The notes: generated from the sequence alone by a model not told the origin. DNA of 64,000 nt from Welwitschia mirabilis (GCA_051453625.1 JBOZIK010000001.1:63476905-63540904), one strand, 5' to 3'; counted from the stretch's first letter, positions 1 through 13,030 are shown. Made by a program: numbers and translations.

Positions 1-110
1 CACTCACTCTCACTCTCTCACATACTCTCACTTGCTCACTTTCTCTCTCTCTCTCACTCTCTCTCTTTCATACTTTTACTCACTCACTCACTCATACACA
101 TAGTATGTGT
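1..110. repeat. CT/CACT-rich simple repeat
   Basis: The window opens in short runs of cact, ctct and cactcact, followed by a small gtgtgt run near 108-116. This is low-complexity pyrimidine-rich sequence with no coding signal. The window edge cuts it, so its full length is unknown. Confidence 0.85.
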
Positions 111-116
111 GTGTGT

Positions 117-3100
117 AAGTATATGTGGAATGGAGTTTTCAATACATATAATAAAGAGGACATATAAAAATAACATAAAATATTAATATAGTCATCCATT
201 CCATTGAGATATAATCTTAACCTCTACATTAGATCATGGAGTTAGTAGTGGTGGAGATGGCATCTACTCTTATCCATTAAATAGAAAGAGATTGCATGTA
301 TCACTCTTATCATCTCCATATGTTAGGTGTAAATCTCCTCTAGAATGTGGATTATAGTTCCCTACTTTCTTCCTAGTATTATCTACTCTATGGATATCAT
401 ACTTTTATCTAGAGCACTAATCCTATCCATTACTCATGTCTATAGGCTATCCATCTTATTGATTGTTCTTTACTTCATGCTGATGAAAATTATTATGTCC
501 ACTCTAGGGTGATGCCTCCTACAATACCTACTCTAGAGAAATCTCTATAAACCCTAGGTTACATTGAATTTTTAAGGATTTGGATCCCATGTCTTAAATG
601 TATCTAGCTCTAATGTGTAAATGCATCTATGACTAGATACATCTAATCTCTAAGATGCCATATATATGGAAGTATGATGAGATGAAACAAGAAAATCCTA
701 AAGTCCATAGGGATTTAGCTATGCTTATAAACCTCAACCTTCTTCACATAAATGAAAATAGGTCCCTCTGTTTCCCCTTTTTGGAAGTGGTTTAAGATTT
801 AAAGGATAAAATTATGCACTTACTATCATAAAATAATGGAATAATATTGTGGATCAATGTTTGATGGAGTATATTATATAAAGAAATGGATGAGTAATTA
901 GTACTCTTCATTTATTCTCTATGGCCTTATATGATATATCTAAGAATATATAGTATGTCTATTTGTTCTTCTCTACCTTAGATAAGTGAATTTGTGTGGT
1001 ATTTAAGCCATTCATTTTATCACCTAGTTATTATACCTTAGTAGGATGACCATCTAATAACTCTTATTATGGAAATAATGATATCATTTATCTCTATCTA
1101 TGCATTTGATTAAAACTCTCTATGTATTATCTTAGAGAATTCATGGATCTATCTAGTGAAGTATGATCCATAAGTATCTAAGATCTTTTTTAACTATAGG
1201 TCCATGATCATCAAATCCACCTCTACATCTATCCACTTATGAAATCTCTAAATGCTCTCTTAGGTCTAAGAGTAGAAGAAGCTACTGACTCTAAGTTGGC
1301 TCTATGTTAAGTAGGCTTTGATCACTCAACCATAGGCTTCTGAGCTATACTATCTTAGATTGTAAGGAGGCCTTGGATACCATAACTTATCTATCCTATG
1401 CTCATGTTCAAGGCATAAATATGTTTAAATAGAAATATTCACTATATGAAAAGGTTAATAATATGCTCTAAACATTAAAAAATTCCCTTTAAAATGTTTC
1501 AAAAAATGAGTGAAATTACCTCTACCTCACACTGAGTGAATTACTTCATTCTTGAATTGCATAAAAACATCAAAAGAAAAATAAGATAAAAAATAATACT
1601 AAATGTGGCCTATACACATAAGAAAAAATCAACACATCAATAAAAAATCTACTATGGTAAAAATGTTTAGCATCAAGATGATCATTTTGACTATAAATAT
1701 ACTAAATTCTTCTAGAAATTGGAGGATAAGTCTAAACTTGAAAATAAAAACCTATTTCTACCTCATAAACATGATAATTATCATATATTATAAAATGCCT
1801 AATTAAATTACCAAGATGTTAATCCCAAATGACTAATGCTACTATGTAAAAATAAAATCCAAAAAGGCCTTAAAATGTGGAAAACAGGTAAAATAACATG
1901 GAAGAACACATACATCATATTTGTAAAAATCATAGAATCTTAAGTCTAAAGTATAAATCAAGTCGAAAACTAGTCTAATTGGATGATGGTAAGATATCTA
2001 AGAAGCAAGTTTTAGAGTTAAAGAACTAGAATAATGAGTGAAAAATAAGAAGAAAGGGTGGAAACATAATCAAAGATTACTAGTTATAGAAATCATCCAC
2101 TAGAAGTCATCTAGATGATAGGCTAGAATGAATTTTTATTTAAAACTTTGATAATCTATATATTATTTCTAGATGATGAGGTGAACAATGATATTTTAAG
2201 CTTTGAATATGGAAATTAAAAGCTAAAATATACCAAAATTTAATTAATAAAGGCTAAATGGGGATTTAGAAGTCTAAACATCAAGGCAGAAAGGTCAAGA
2301 AGATATGTAAATGGTGTTCATTTATCATATCATCTAGACGATAGTGGTGAATGACCTAATTAAAATTTAAAAAAGTTAAATAATGAGGAAAATAAACATA
2401 AACATTTTGTGATTTGGTTTAAAGGGTTACTTACAAAACTCCAAAAATTTAGGAATAATAACAAAGATAACTTGAAAAAGAATCAAGATAATGAACTATT
2501 ATTAGTCAATGAAAAGGGATAACTTGAATTTTGGCAAGAGATGTAAAATATAAAAGTAAAAAAAAATTAAGTAAAAGTAAAAATCAAGAGAAAAATAATC
2601 CAAAAAAAGTAAAAAAATGGAAGTAACAATTAATAATGAAAAAAATGGGATGGGTTTAAAACTAATAGCTAATGTGAAAGAAATGATATAGTTAAGTAAA
2701 GGTTAAAAGTGTGAAACTAGTATAAAAAATGATAAGTTAAAAGGTATGTAGGTTCTATGTAAGATGGGAATAAAATGTAAAAATGATTATGATATTTCCA
2801 ATTAAAAACACTAAGAAAAAGCTAAAAGTAACAAATAGACATGAAGATTTAACATCATGGCTTTGTAGTAATCCAGATTTATCTAAATTTACACTCAAAA
2901 TCATTCTTCCTTAGGGATATATGTGATAAATTTTAACAAAAGATATAACATTAAATTGATCTTATAATGGAAAGCTCCCAAAAAAGAAAATCAAGAAAGT
3001 TGAAAAAGAATTAATCTTCAATTGGTAATGCAAGGGAATAAAAATGCTTAAAGGATCTACAAATTCATTCTTCTTCTTTCCTCTAAAGATTCTTATATCT

Positions 3101-3470
3101 TGAAACTTGAAGAATAAGTAAGATCAACTTAAAATTACTAATACCAAGTTAATGTATAGTTATGATGAAAGTATGACACACACTTAGAATTAATTCTATC
3201 TAAATATTACTAATGCCAAATAAATGTGTAATAATAATTAAATAGTTTAAACTAATTCTAGATTTTCTCCTACCTAAATACTACTAATACCAAATACTTT
3301 TTACCATTAATAATGAAAGGGCTTAAACAAATTGTTATATGAAATTGAAAGGAATATAAATTACATCAATGGATGAAGGGAAGATAAATAACTTCTGAAC
3401 TAGCCTTAGATCATTCCACCCCTAATAAAGATATCAAAGTGCTAGAACATGCAAGCCTCCAAGTATTTTC
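117..3470. other. Unrecognised AT-rich DNA
   Basis: No convincing open frame or known protein motif was found on either strand. Short ORFs such as 1603-1806 look like chance AT-rich frames. Two palindrome-like motifs containing atctaga(t/c) with gtcatc/gatga arms occur near 2108-2125 and 2328-2345. They resemble the module seen in the Ty3 LTRs further right, so part of this stretch may be an old LTR remnant. Confidence 0.4.
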
Positions 3471-3478
3471 CATGTTCA

Positions 3479-3800
3479 GCACTACTAGAAATAAAGGCTT
3501 TTAAGGCATTTATTTTAATAAACTCATTAAATAGGATCTTTTTCAAGGGATTTATTTTAATGAATGTCTTAAATAAAATGCAGTAAATCTTTTTAAGGTA
3601 TGTTTTTATATAAATGTATTAAAATCTTTTTGGAATTATTTTTAAGAAATTTGTAAAAAGAATGCATTAATAAGCATTTATTTTGATATACATCTTTATT
3701 AAATAGATTTTTAACAAGGTAAATAAGGCATTTATTTATTAAATAGATTTTTAAAAAGGTAAATAGGGCATTTTTAAATAAATGCCCTTATTACATCACT
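3479..3800 (+). mobile_element. CACTA-like transposon terminus with subterminal repeats
   Basis: The motif cactactagaaa at 3479 matches the conserved terminal inverted repeat start of plant CACTA (En/Spm) transposons. It is followed by about 300 bp rich in repeats of aaggcattta and its complement taaatgcc, as expected of subterminal repeats. An internal direct repeat of about 35 bp (ttattaaatagatttttaa then aaggtaaata) lies at about 3705-3775. The opposite terminus (tttctagtagtg) was not found, so this is either one end of a truncated element or a degenerate MITE-like derivative. No transposase was seen. Confidence 0.5.
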
Positions 3801-6174
3801 AATAAATCATATCCTTTCAAATTAAGAGATTAAACTTATGTGGTAATTGAATTCTTCTTGAAAATACTTAGGTTTCTAATTGACACAGTAAGTATGTCTC
3901 AGGCAGACATGATAAGCATGTTATAAATAAACATGGTTTCAAGTGTAGGTTTGAGGAAGTACTAGTATGTGGAAGCATGATTAGGACATTGATGTAAAAT
4001 TGAAGCCACTAATTATATAATTCAAATCCTTATAAATCAATAAGAGGATTCTACCTTGACTACACTTCATAATATATTGAGAGTCTCAAGCCATCAATGA
4101 AGGTATGAAAAAATGAAACTCAAATTACTTACAGAATTTTTCAGATTACAGAGATTATAGAGCTATGATTCTATGAATGAATACTTTGGTTCTACTTTTC
4201 ATTACCTAATCCTCATAGTAGTAAGAATTTTCTATTATATAATCATAATTACATGCATCTTAATTCTTTATTACATGACTATGAGATTAATAGAAGTAAG
4301 GAGTCATTTTATGCAAAGTAGAAAGAACTATTTATAGAATAGAAGAAGTGTGATATATTATATGTTTGTGCTATTCCTACACTAGTTTTATAATTAGGTT
4401 TTCTAACTGGAAGGCATCATCATAGAAACTCTAGTTCAAATAATGAATTGAATGTTTATAGATGTTGACAGTATCTAGTAAATGAGTTTCTTATAGAATC
4501 TGTGCTTGTAACTCTTGTCAATGTCACTATTCATCTAATAATCAATAATAACAATAGTAGCATTGTAGATGGTAATGGAGTTTTAAACATATAAATGCAA
4601 GATTTATTTCTCTCATACTTTGTTTTTCTTTCTTCTTAGTGCTAAATCTATCTTTGAAGTATTATGGGGGTAGTATATTTAAGGACTATTTTCTCCTAAA
4701 TTTCATGACAATATCATTTGCATTTGAAATTGCTAATGAATCATGATTTAATGCTTCATGTATGATGTAATCTCAACTTTGATGTGTTGAATTTTTTTGA
4801 ATGCATCCAAGCTTTTTCAAAAAAACAAGAAAAATAATCATAATTCTCTTATTTCATGATCTTTAATTTTATTTATTTTGCATCATAGGGTTTATAAGCT
4901 TTTCTATCTTATTACTAACATTCAAATTTAAGCCTTTAGTGTGCAAGAATAAGAATGTAAGGCTATCTATTTTTGTGTATTTAAAATGTCATGTTCACAC
5001 CTCTATTTCCAAGATATGATGATATGAACTTTAAGAGTCACATATTACTTGAGTTTCATGTAAGAGGTATTTGTAAATCTATCATCTTCTCTATTTTAAT
5101 AATAGTATAGAAGTGTATATAATACAAGTAATATGAAAATAGAAATAACATTTCTAATAAATTAGAGAGAAGATTCAATATTTAAAAAGGATTGGCAAAA
5201 ATTTTAGATGTTTAGAACAAAAATTTGAATGTGTTTAAACATTCCTTTTGCAAAATTTACTTTAAACTTTTTTTTGAGTTATAGAATTTTCCTTTAATTC
5301 TAAATTAATTTAAAGAGAACTATTAATTTGTAATTACATGTAGTTTTCACTGCTTTCTGAGCTTTAGAAAAAATCATTATATATATTATTTAAGAATTAA
5401 AGGAGACCAAATGAATATCTTTACTTTAATTTAAAACTAGATAGATTAAAAGAATATTTTTACTTTAATTTAAAATTAGATCAATGTTTAAGAATCATAT
5501 TTAACATACTAAATTATATCATACATAGCTGCACTTATATTGTAATGTGACTGCCTGATAATAAAAAATAATTACTAATATTCAACTCTATCTATATATT
5601 GCAGCAATTAAGATTCACTTTTTGTTGTGTTGTTCTTTTCATTATCAATTTATAATTTGTAGATTTTAAGAATTCTATGGCACATTAAACCTTATCTTAG
5701 AGATAAGAGTTTGAATTAAGAAATCAGCAATATTATTGAGGGGTTACATGTAATATTCAATAATAACTCTTCGATTATTTATTAATAAGATTTTTCTTGT
5801 GAATTTGTTAATATTTTATTTATATTAATATTTCATAAATTTGCATTTCTTTTAGGTATTTTATGCTTTGTTTATTTATCATAAGAATAAAATTCCTCAT
5901 TGAAAACCTTTTTTCATAATCCTTACAGTAAAAATTCTTATAGAATATTAATTCTACTAATTTTAAGAAAATTATTTTGATATGTTAATAATTAAGTTCT
6001 CTCAAATTTTAGAATTGGATGCTGCCATTTATCAGAAGGAATAAATTATTATTTTTTGCAAATAACAAGTGATGTATATATTTCATTAAAGAATTTCTTA
6101 CACTAAGATATGTTGTAAACCTAAATGGACTTGAGTTTGACATATGACAAGTTTGAAAACTAGATTAAGAATCA
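3801..6174. other. Unrecognised AT-rich DNA
   Basis: No frame, RNA gene or mobile-element hallmark could be supported here. Composition is uniformly AT-rich with many short homopolymer runs. Confidence 0.4.
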
Positions 6175-6310
6175 CAATGTGACATCCACTTTTAATAACC
6201 TAAGATTTCAAGTAATGCTCTAATACCAAAATGTAAGATCCTAAATTTTAATAGCTAAAGACTTCAATTTGATGATTTAATACCAAAATGTAATATCCAT
6301 ATTTTTAATA
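6175..6310 (-). repeat. Tandemly duplicated primer-binding site / LTR junction
   Basis: Read on the minus strand, ttggtattagagc at about 6212-6231 is a one-base variant of the initiator-Met-tRNA primer site (tggtatcagagc). On its outer side lies tgtaagatcc, a typical chromovirus LTR edge. The unit 'taccaaaatgtaa(g/t)atcc' is repeated about 60 bp on, near 6276-6300. A third partial copy (aatgtgacatcc) precedes the first. About 2.5 copies of a 56-64 bp unit are therefore present. The duplicated unit spans what should be a single-copy LTR/leader boundary. Confidence 0.5.
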
Positions 6311-8062
6311 TTTATCAAGTGATAGTTACAAAACATTTATGAAGTGGTAGTTATAAGAGTAATTACAAAGTAACAATTATAATAATGATAATAACATGAT
6401 GAAGAAACAAGTCAATTTAAAATAGTTAATAGGCTAATATGAAAGTTAAAATGTTCACATAACATTCATAAAAAAATTGCATTAAAAATACACCTTCATG
6501 TCTTAAAACTATAAGTGCATAAAGCATAAAATAAATAACAAAATTATCTCAAGTTAATAACAACAAGCATTTCTTTCTTAATGGCTAGAATACATGTCAG
6601 TGTTTAAACCTATATCAGTAATATAATACGAGAATTATGAAATCATCACAATCCCTAGTATGGTCCAGGTGGTGAAGGGTGAAGAGGAAGATGGACAAAA
6701 CCCAAAGAAAATAAGCAAGGCAAAGTAAGATAATACACATGAGATATATCCAAGTCTAGAATATGCTAATATAGAAAATAAAACTTTGAAATCCATAAGC
6801 AATATAGAATGGTATTTTAAATTTCAATAGTATAAGAATGCATTATCTAAGTTTTAGGAATCCAAGAATGTATAATTAGAATGATCCAAGAATGCACTTC
6901 CAAAATAATCTAAGATGTGACCAAGATAATCTAAGAATGCAATGACAAATCAATTCAAGATGGACTATCAAAAAATATAAGATGCATTACCAAAATCAAG
7001 ATTCCCATGTTATGAACTTATAGAAATGAAAAGAGAATAATAAGTTTTTCATATATTTTTCTTTTTCTTTACTACTTCATTCAGTGATCTTTGAGGTCCA
7101 CTACCTCATTTAGTGATCTATCGATTTCTCATATTCTTATACTCCACTACCTCATTTAGTGATCTATCGATTTCTCATATTCTTATACTCCACTACCTCA
7201 TTTGATGATCTATGGAGTCAATTGCATCATTTGGTGATTTGTAATTCTTTAATTCCACTGCCACATTTAGCAATCTGTGGGTTTTTACATTTCACGACCT
7301 TATATAGAGATCTATGGGATTCTTATTTCTATAAGATCTTAAGATCACAAGATATCATAAGAAGATGCAAGATCAAGATACATCATTAAGACATAAATTT
7401 TTCATAAGAATAAAATTTGAATTGTAATCACACTTAGACTTCCAAAAGATTTATTAAGAAGGTGATACTCTCAGACAAGGAATATAATTTCATAATTCAC
7501 AAATTTATCAAAAAAGAAGTATTTCATTAACAAACAGGCACTAAATTAAGCCTTAAAAAGGATGTAAAAATAAGGAATAGAACAAAGATGTAAAAATAAG
7601 GAACCATATAAATATGAAAAAATTAATTGGAACAATACTAAAATTAATGAGAACTTTTAAATGCTTCAAAACTTTTAAGTCTCCAATGCTTTTTAAGCAC
7701 TAAGTTTCAAAATCACTAAGTTCTAATAATAGAGAATTTCTCAAAGATATAAAAATAAGAGAAGAAAGAATTCCTTTGTATAGTGAGAAAATAGATGGAT
7801 ACGAAAAGACACAAGGATATGAAGAGATAACATTATAAAATGAAGGTGGTAAGAATTCCATGAGCTATAATCATTACCTTACCTAGCCACTAAGTGCATT
7901 AATATTTCATCATAATAATAAATAATAGATATTTAATATTTCACTACTTATAATTACATGATAAATAATTAAGTTAAGGATCTTAATAAGTAATTTCAAT
8001 AGCTACATAAAAATATTTTCTATAATAAAAGAAAGTGTGACATCATAGTTGTAGATGTTACT
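6235..8062 (-). mobile_element. Possible chromovirus 5' LTR
   Basis: If the primer site near 6212-6231 is real, the sequence to its right should be the 5' LTR of a minus-strand Ty3-gypsy chromovirus. A plausible far edge, gatgttac, occurs near 8053-8062. No partner LTR or pol region was found to the left, so the limits are tentative. The stretch contains the minisatellite at 7069-7290. Nothing else in it was recognised. Confidence 0.25.
7069..7290 (+). repeat. 46-bp minisatellite
   Basis: Two identical 46-bp units (7098-7143 and 7144-7189) begin ccactacctcatttagtgat. At least four degenerate units flank them: 7069 (tactacttcattcagtgatc), 7190, about 7222 and 7255 (ccactgccacatttagcaat). The short frame 7159-7389 is simply this repeat read through and is not considered a gene. 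Confidence 0.85.
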
Positions 8063-8514
8063 CAGCATGCAATACTAAATAAAATATTAAAATAAGCTAA
8101 CACAATGCATTGTAATAATTATAATCATTACAAGCGTCTTTTCACATGCATAGAAACAAGAAATAAGAAAATAAGAAAATAAAATAGTATAGCCACTATT
8201 TTAGCCACTAATTTGATCTAATAAAGATTATAATTAAATAATTAAGGAATTATGTCTATTAAAATAAATAAAGCATTTAAAATAATAATTATAACATAAG
8301 AAATTTTTTGGAAGTGATTACATCTTAATAATAAAAAATAAATAGAGAATAAATAAAGAATATAGTAATTAAATTACCATAGTGGATTTCATAACAATAA
8401 AGTTATTTTAATTTAGTTTTTACTTAACTAATTAGGCTAATTCTTTGGACAAAAATTTGGATGTGATACTCAAAAGCCTAAATTATTATATAAAGAACAG
8501 TAGTTTAGAGGTGT
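8063..8514. other. Unrecognised AT-rich DNA before assembly gap
   Basis: No feature was identified. The right edge is an assembly gap. Confidence 0.4.
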
Positions 8515-8980
8515 NNNNNNNNNNNNNNNNNNNNNNNNNNNNNNNNNNNNNNNNNNNNNNNNNNNNNNNNNNNNNNNNNNNNNNNNNNNNNNNNNNNNNN
8601 NNNNNNNNNNNNNNNNNNNNNNNNNNNNNNNNNNNNNNNNNNNNNNNNNNNNNNNNNNNNNNNNNNNNNNNNNNNNNNNNNNNNNNNNNNNNNNNNNNNN
8701 NNNNNNNNNNNNNNNNNNNNNNNNNNNNNNNNNNNNNNNNNNNNNNNNNNNNNNNNNNNNNNNNNNNNNNNNNNNNNNNNNNNNNNNNNNNNNNNNNNNN
8801 NNNNNNNNNNNNNNNNNNNNNNNNNNNNNNNNNNNNNNNNNNNNNNNNNNNNNNNNNNNNNNNNNNNNNNNNNNNNNNNNNNNNNNNNNNNNNNNNNNNN
8901 NNNNNNNNNNNNNNNNNNNNNNNNNNNNNNNNNNNNNNNNNNNNNNNNNNNNNNNNNNNNNNNNNNNNNNNNNNNNNNNN
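8515..8980. other. Assembly gap (466 N)
   Basis: Run of N. The flanks end gaggtgt and restart aggtgtagc, a six-base overlap. The open frames spanning the gap are artefacts of translating N. Confidence 0.95.
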
Positions 8981-9038
8981 AGGTGTAGCATTACATTTGA
9001 GAATTTAGAAACCTCACAAGCCATTATGTTAGAATTGG

Positions 9039-9409
9039 AGGTGTAATTCCTTAGATGAAAGCATTTATGATAGTTTGGATTTTTGGCATTTTCTAATGCA
9101 TTCAATAATATTCTCTTACAAACATGGCATGGAATCTCTCTAATATTTTATTACTTTCTAATGCTACATCAAGTTCACACTTAAATTTATGATCTATTTT
9201 ATATCTTAATAAAGACAAAAGAATCATGAATGTAATGAGGGATTCCCTCGAATAAAATGAACTTTATTGTTTCTAAGAAAATATAAGTCACAACTTTGAT
9301 TGATAAGGAATCCTAACATCCTGCATAGGCTCATAAATCCTAAAATAGATGCAAAAATCCTCCTTAATAAACATTCTATGTTCATGTAATGTTACATAAA
9401 TCTATCTTC
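9039..9409 (+). repeat. Flanking direct repeat X (left copy)
   Basis: This block is collinear with 14874-15258. Shared landmarks include aggt(g/a)taat(t/g)cc at the start, acatcaagttcacacttaaa in the middle, gaataaaatgaact, and cataaatc(t/c)at at the end. By eye about four in five bases match. It abuts the outer end of the left copia LTR. Content is non-coding and not identified. Confidence 0.85.
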
Positions 9410-10112
9410 ATAAAGAATCTATGCCTCATTCCTTCATAGCTTAAAAAAATTTGTTTTACTTTTGTACAACACCAAGTGAAAATAATGACCTAACATGTCT
9501 AAAAATGAAAAAATAGAGCATGTTTTTAACTAATAACACCTAGGTTTTATCCTAAGGGCATAGATTAAGATTAAATTTACAAAAAAAACAATTCAAAAAC
9601 ATGTTTTTGATCCATTTTTGATAAATAAACAATTGTAGAATTTGAAAAGATTGAAATAAGAAACTCAGACATTATGTAAATAATTGTACCTTTTGAAAAA
9701 CTATTTTTCTCTCTTAAAATATATCAAAAATAATCTTCATTAGGAATAAAATAAATCTTGTAATAGTAATAATAAGAAAGTAATCAAAGAATGAAATTAG
9801 CAGAGATGTAAAAGTAGCAAAATTATATGAAACTCAAGATACTCAACATCAAGAATGCTTCTCCTCTATTTTAGATTTCTGAATAGTAGTTCTTTTAATA
9901 TAATATATATAATTTCTATAGAAAACCCCTTAGACTTTTCTTTAACTCCTTTGAAGATAATAATTATAATAAGAAAGAGTTATAAAAAATAGATATACAT
10001 ATTTTATAACAATTTTTTTAAGACCCTTCAATTTTTATACCATCTACCAATTTCAAGAAACATCATAGGAATGAAAATAAAAAAATAAATTGCAAGTTAA
10101 CTATAACTGACA
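9410..10112 (-). mobile_element. Copia element 3' LTR
   Basis: This block is collinear with about 14177-14873, with shared stretches such as aatgtctaaaaatgaaaaa and tttttgataaataaa. On the minus strand it starts tgtcagttatag directly after a purine tract, as a 3' LTR should. The two LTRs differ substantially, indicating an old insertion. Coordinates at the left edge are good to a few bases. Confidence 0.85.
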
Positions 10113-10125
10113 TTTCCTCCTTTAA
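10113..10125 (-). other. Copia polypurine tract
   Basis: On the minus strand aaaggaggaaa lies immediately upstream of the LTR start tgtcag. This is the plus-strand priming site expected next to a 3' LTR. Confidence 0.8.
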
Positions 10126-10169
10126 CTTATAAGTCCATCAAACCTACACTGTACATCAAATCATTCATT

Positions 10170-10330
10170 CTTTTTCTATTTATTGCCTTTGTTAGAAGAT
10201 TAGCAACTTGGTCTTTTATGTCCATGTAGTGTAGTATTACTATTCTATCCTCTAACTTCTTTTTGATGTAGTTATACTTAATATCAATGTGTTTGCTTCT
10301 TTTGTGTTGTAGCTAACTTTTACACAAATT
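10170..10330 (-). pseudogene. Copia RNase H C-terminal remnant
   Basis: Minus-strand translation gives SKHIDIKYNYIK followed by LEDRIVILHYMDIKDQVANL. This is the conserved end of Ty1-copia pol, where the family reads KHIDIRYHFIRE and then a V(A/T)D(I/M)xTK-like tail. It sits just inside the polypurine tract, in the correct place. Stops and frameshifts prevent a full product. Confidence 0.85.
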
Positions 10331-11560
10331 TATGGCTAAAAAATTATCAAAAAATAATGGAATATAACTATCTACATTCAAATGAAGATCTTTTATTACC
10401 TTCATAATTACATGATTTTTTTTTTTTTTTGCTTCACACATTACAATGTATTTAGATTCTATAGAAGAAAGAGCTATGCATTAATGCTTATAATATTTCC
10501 AAGAAATTAGATTCAAGTCATGAAATATCATTGTTCTTAAAGTGATTTTTCTATCTTTTAAATCTCCTCCTAAATTAGCATAACTATATGCAAATCAAGT
10601 ATTCATACCTTTTATAAGTTGTAGTCCTTTATTAATGGTTTCCTTAACATATCTTAAAATGTGCTTTTCTACCTTTAAGTATTCTTCATTTAGTTTAACC
10701 AAGAATATTGAAACAACATTTGCTAAAAATTCTAATTTTGGCCTAGAATATATAAGATGCCTCAAAGATTCAATTATTTACCTAAAATATGTTGTATTCA
10801 TCTTTTGTACTTCTTTTCTTTTTATAAAATCATATGGTAATAATGTTATCATTTCATTTGCATTGTGCATATCAAACTTATTTAATAAAACTCTTACATA
10901 CTTATTTTAATATAATGTAATGCCCTCTTTTTTTTGTTCAACTTCAAAACTATGAAAATATTGCACTTGTCTTAAATCTTTCATATCAAAAACTTCTTGC
11001 ATTTCTCTTTTGAACTTATTTAATAGCTTTTCATATGATGTAAAATAAATAACATCATCCATATAAATTAAAATAAAGATTATCTTATCATCCTTCTACT
11101 TATGAAATAAAGTAGGTTCTATAATGTAATTTTTATGACCTCTCTTAAGCAGATGATCGTGCATAGTAGTGTATCAATCTCTTGATGCTTGCTCAAGATC
11201 ATAAAGTACCTTCTTTAACCTATAAAATGACTTTTCATGCCTTCTTTTCACAAAACCTGTTGGATGATTTACATATAATTCTTCTTCTAAATTATGATTT
11301 TAGAAGGCTAAGCTAATATCTAGTTGATAAAAGTTTGCATCAAATCAAAGTGCCAATGAAAGTAGTAATCTAATGATCTCAGTTCTTACAACAGATGTGT
11401 AAGTTTCAAAATAATGAGTACCTTATTTTTGGATGAATTCTTTTACCACTAATCTTGATTTTAAAATTGTTACTTTATTTATTTCATTTACCTTTACTTT
11501 ATAGTCCTATTTTATAGAAATTACTTTTTTGACTTTTGATTTGGGAATAATCCCTCAAGT
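10331..11560 (-). pseudogene. Copia reverse transcriptase remnant
   Basis: Minus-strand frames contain, in order, SRLVVKEFIQK, THYFETYTSVVRTEIIRLL, NFYQLDISLAF and LIYMDDVIY. These match the copia RT landmarks (ARLVAKGFxQ, DYxETFAPVxR, QLDVxxAFL and the catalytic YVDD box). The YMDD box is at 11054-11065. The catalytic aspartates remain, but many stops and frameshifts interrupt the domain. The family role is copying element RNA into DNA; this copy cannot do so. The plus-strand frame 10635-10910 is a shadow. Confidence 0.9.
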
Positions 11561-12640
11561 ATTATTTTTTTTTTAATTTACTACATTTCTTTTTGCATTG
11601 TTACTATTGTTTCTTATCTTGAAGTGATTCTTCTATGGTATTTGATTTTTGAATGTTGCATTTCATTCTTAGTAATCCTTGTAATATTACTTGTTATCTT
11701 GTCACTCTTTTCTCAGAGTTTTAATTAAGCATCAAATGCGATGTGTGATATTTTAATAAGTTTTTGCCAGTTTGATTTGTTAAAATTTTTTACTATTAAA
11801 AGATTATTAGAAACAACTAAAATAATAAGAATTATTTACCTTAAAATCAATCTTGTCTTCCTCAAATTTAATTGCAAATTTTTTTTATTGCTTTATCATC
11901 AAGTTTACCTATTATTTGTGATGGTGTATGTACCCAATGCTTGATGCCAAAAACTCTTGTATGAGAAATATTCGGTCTATGTTAAATTAACAATTGAAAT
12001 GGTGCTTTCCTCAATTCATGCTTATTAATGAGTCTTTTGTTGATGTAGTATGTAGTATACATTACTTCATTCCACATGTGATTTGGTGCTTTTACATGAT
12101 TTAGCATTGCTTTTGTCATCTACAACAAAGTATAATTTCTTCTTTCTATTATACTATTTACTTCAAGTGTGTATGATTCTATTCTTTTTTGAATGATTCC
12201 ATAAAAATCATAAAAGAACCTAAACTAATTGGAATAAAAATATGTTCCTTGATTTTATCTAATTCTTGTAACTTTTTCATCAAAAGAATTTTCAACATGC
12301 ACTTTAAGAATCTTGAAAAAATGAAAAGGCTTTTATTTTACCTTCTTTGTATATACTCAATAATATCTGCTAAAGTCATCAATTAAAACATAAACATACC
12401 TTGCTCCACTTATTTATTAAGGTTCTATTGGTCCTATTAGCTTCATATGAACTAACCCCAATTTTATAGTTCTCCTTTCATGAATACTTGGATGGTTGTT
12501 TCGTTGTTAACTTTTCTTTGAAGAAATCCTTACATTATTATCAACTTTTTCTTCATAGAATTTTATGCCTCTTGCAACATTGTTTTTAAACATTTTCTAC
12601 AAGTAGTGATGATTAACATATCTCAATCTAGTATGTAATA
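11561..12640 (-). pseudogene. Copia integrase remnant
   Basis: The integrase lies between the protease and RT remnants, as in all Ty1-copia elements. The minus strand reads MLNHVKAPNHMWNEVMYTT then YYINKRLINK near 12020-12110, matching the copia integrase core segment (AxTAxYLxNRxPxKA). A following segment corresponds to the HLRxFGCxA region. Several stops are present. The plus-strand ORFs 11741-11944 and 12189-12386 are shadows of this domain. Confidence 0.75.
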
Positions 12641-12849
12641 AGTCTCCTCTTATTGTTATTACTACAAACTATATAAAATTCATTATTGAAGGCTGTCATA
12701 AATAGATTCTGTTTCTTTCTTTTGGAATACAAAACATTCTTTATGCTATACATATCTCTATTAAATTTAAGATCAAAACCCTTTTAGGTAAGCTATCCAA
12801 CTGAAATAATATTATGTACCAAAGTAAAAGCTTAAATAGTAACCTTAAC

Positions 12850-13030
12850 TTTTACACATTTGCCATCATCAAAAGAAAGTACAATAGTTCCAATGCCTTC
12901 AAGTTTAATCTTGTTTTCATCTCCAGTTCTAACTTCTCTTAAAACATTTAATTCTAAATGCTTAAAAATATGTTTATATTTTTAAAGATAATTAGAGCAA
13001 CCATAATCTATTATTCATTCATGATAAATT
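12850..13030 (-). pseudogene. Copia protease remnant
   Basis: On the minus strand DYGCSN (12991-13008) corresponds to the copia aspartic protease active site DSGCSNH, with the active-site Ser replaced by Tyr. It is followed by YKHIFKHLELNVLREVRTG and then a GIGTIVLSFDDGKCVKV-like strand. This is the normal position, between the Gag zinc knuckle and integrase. Confidence 0.8.
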
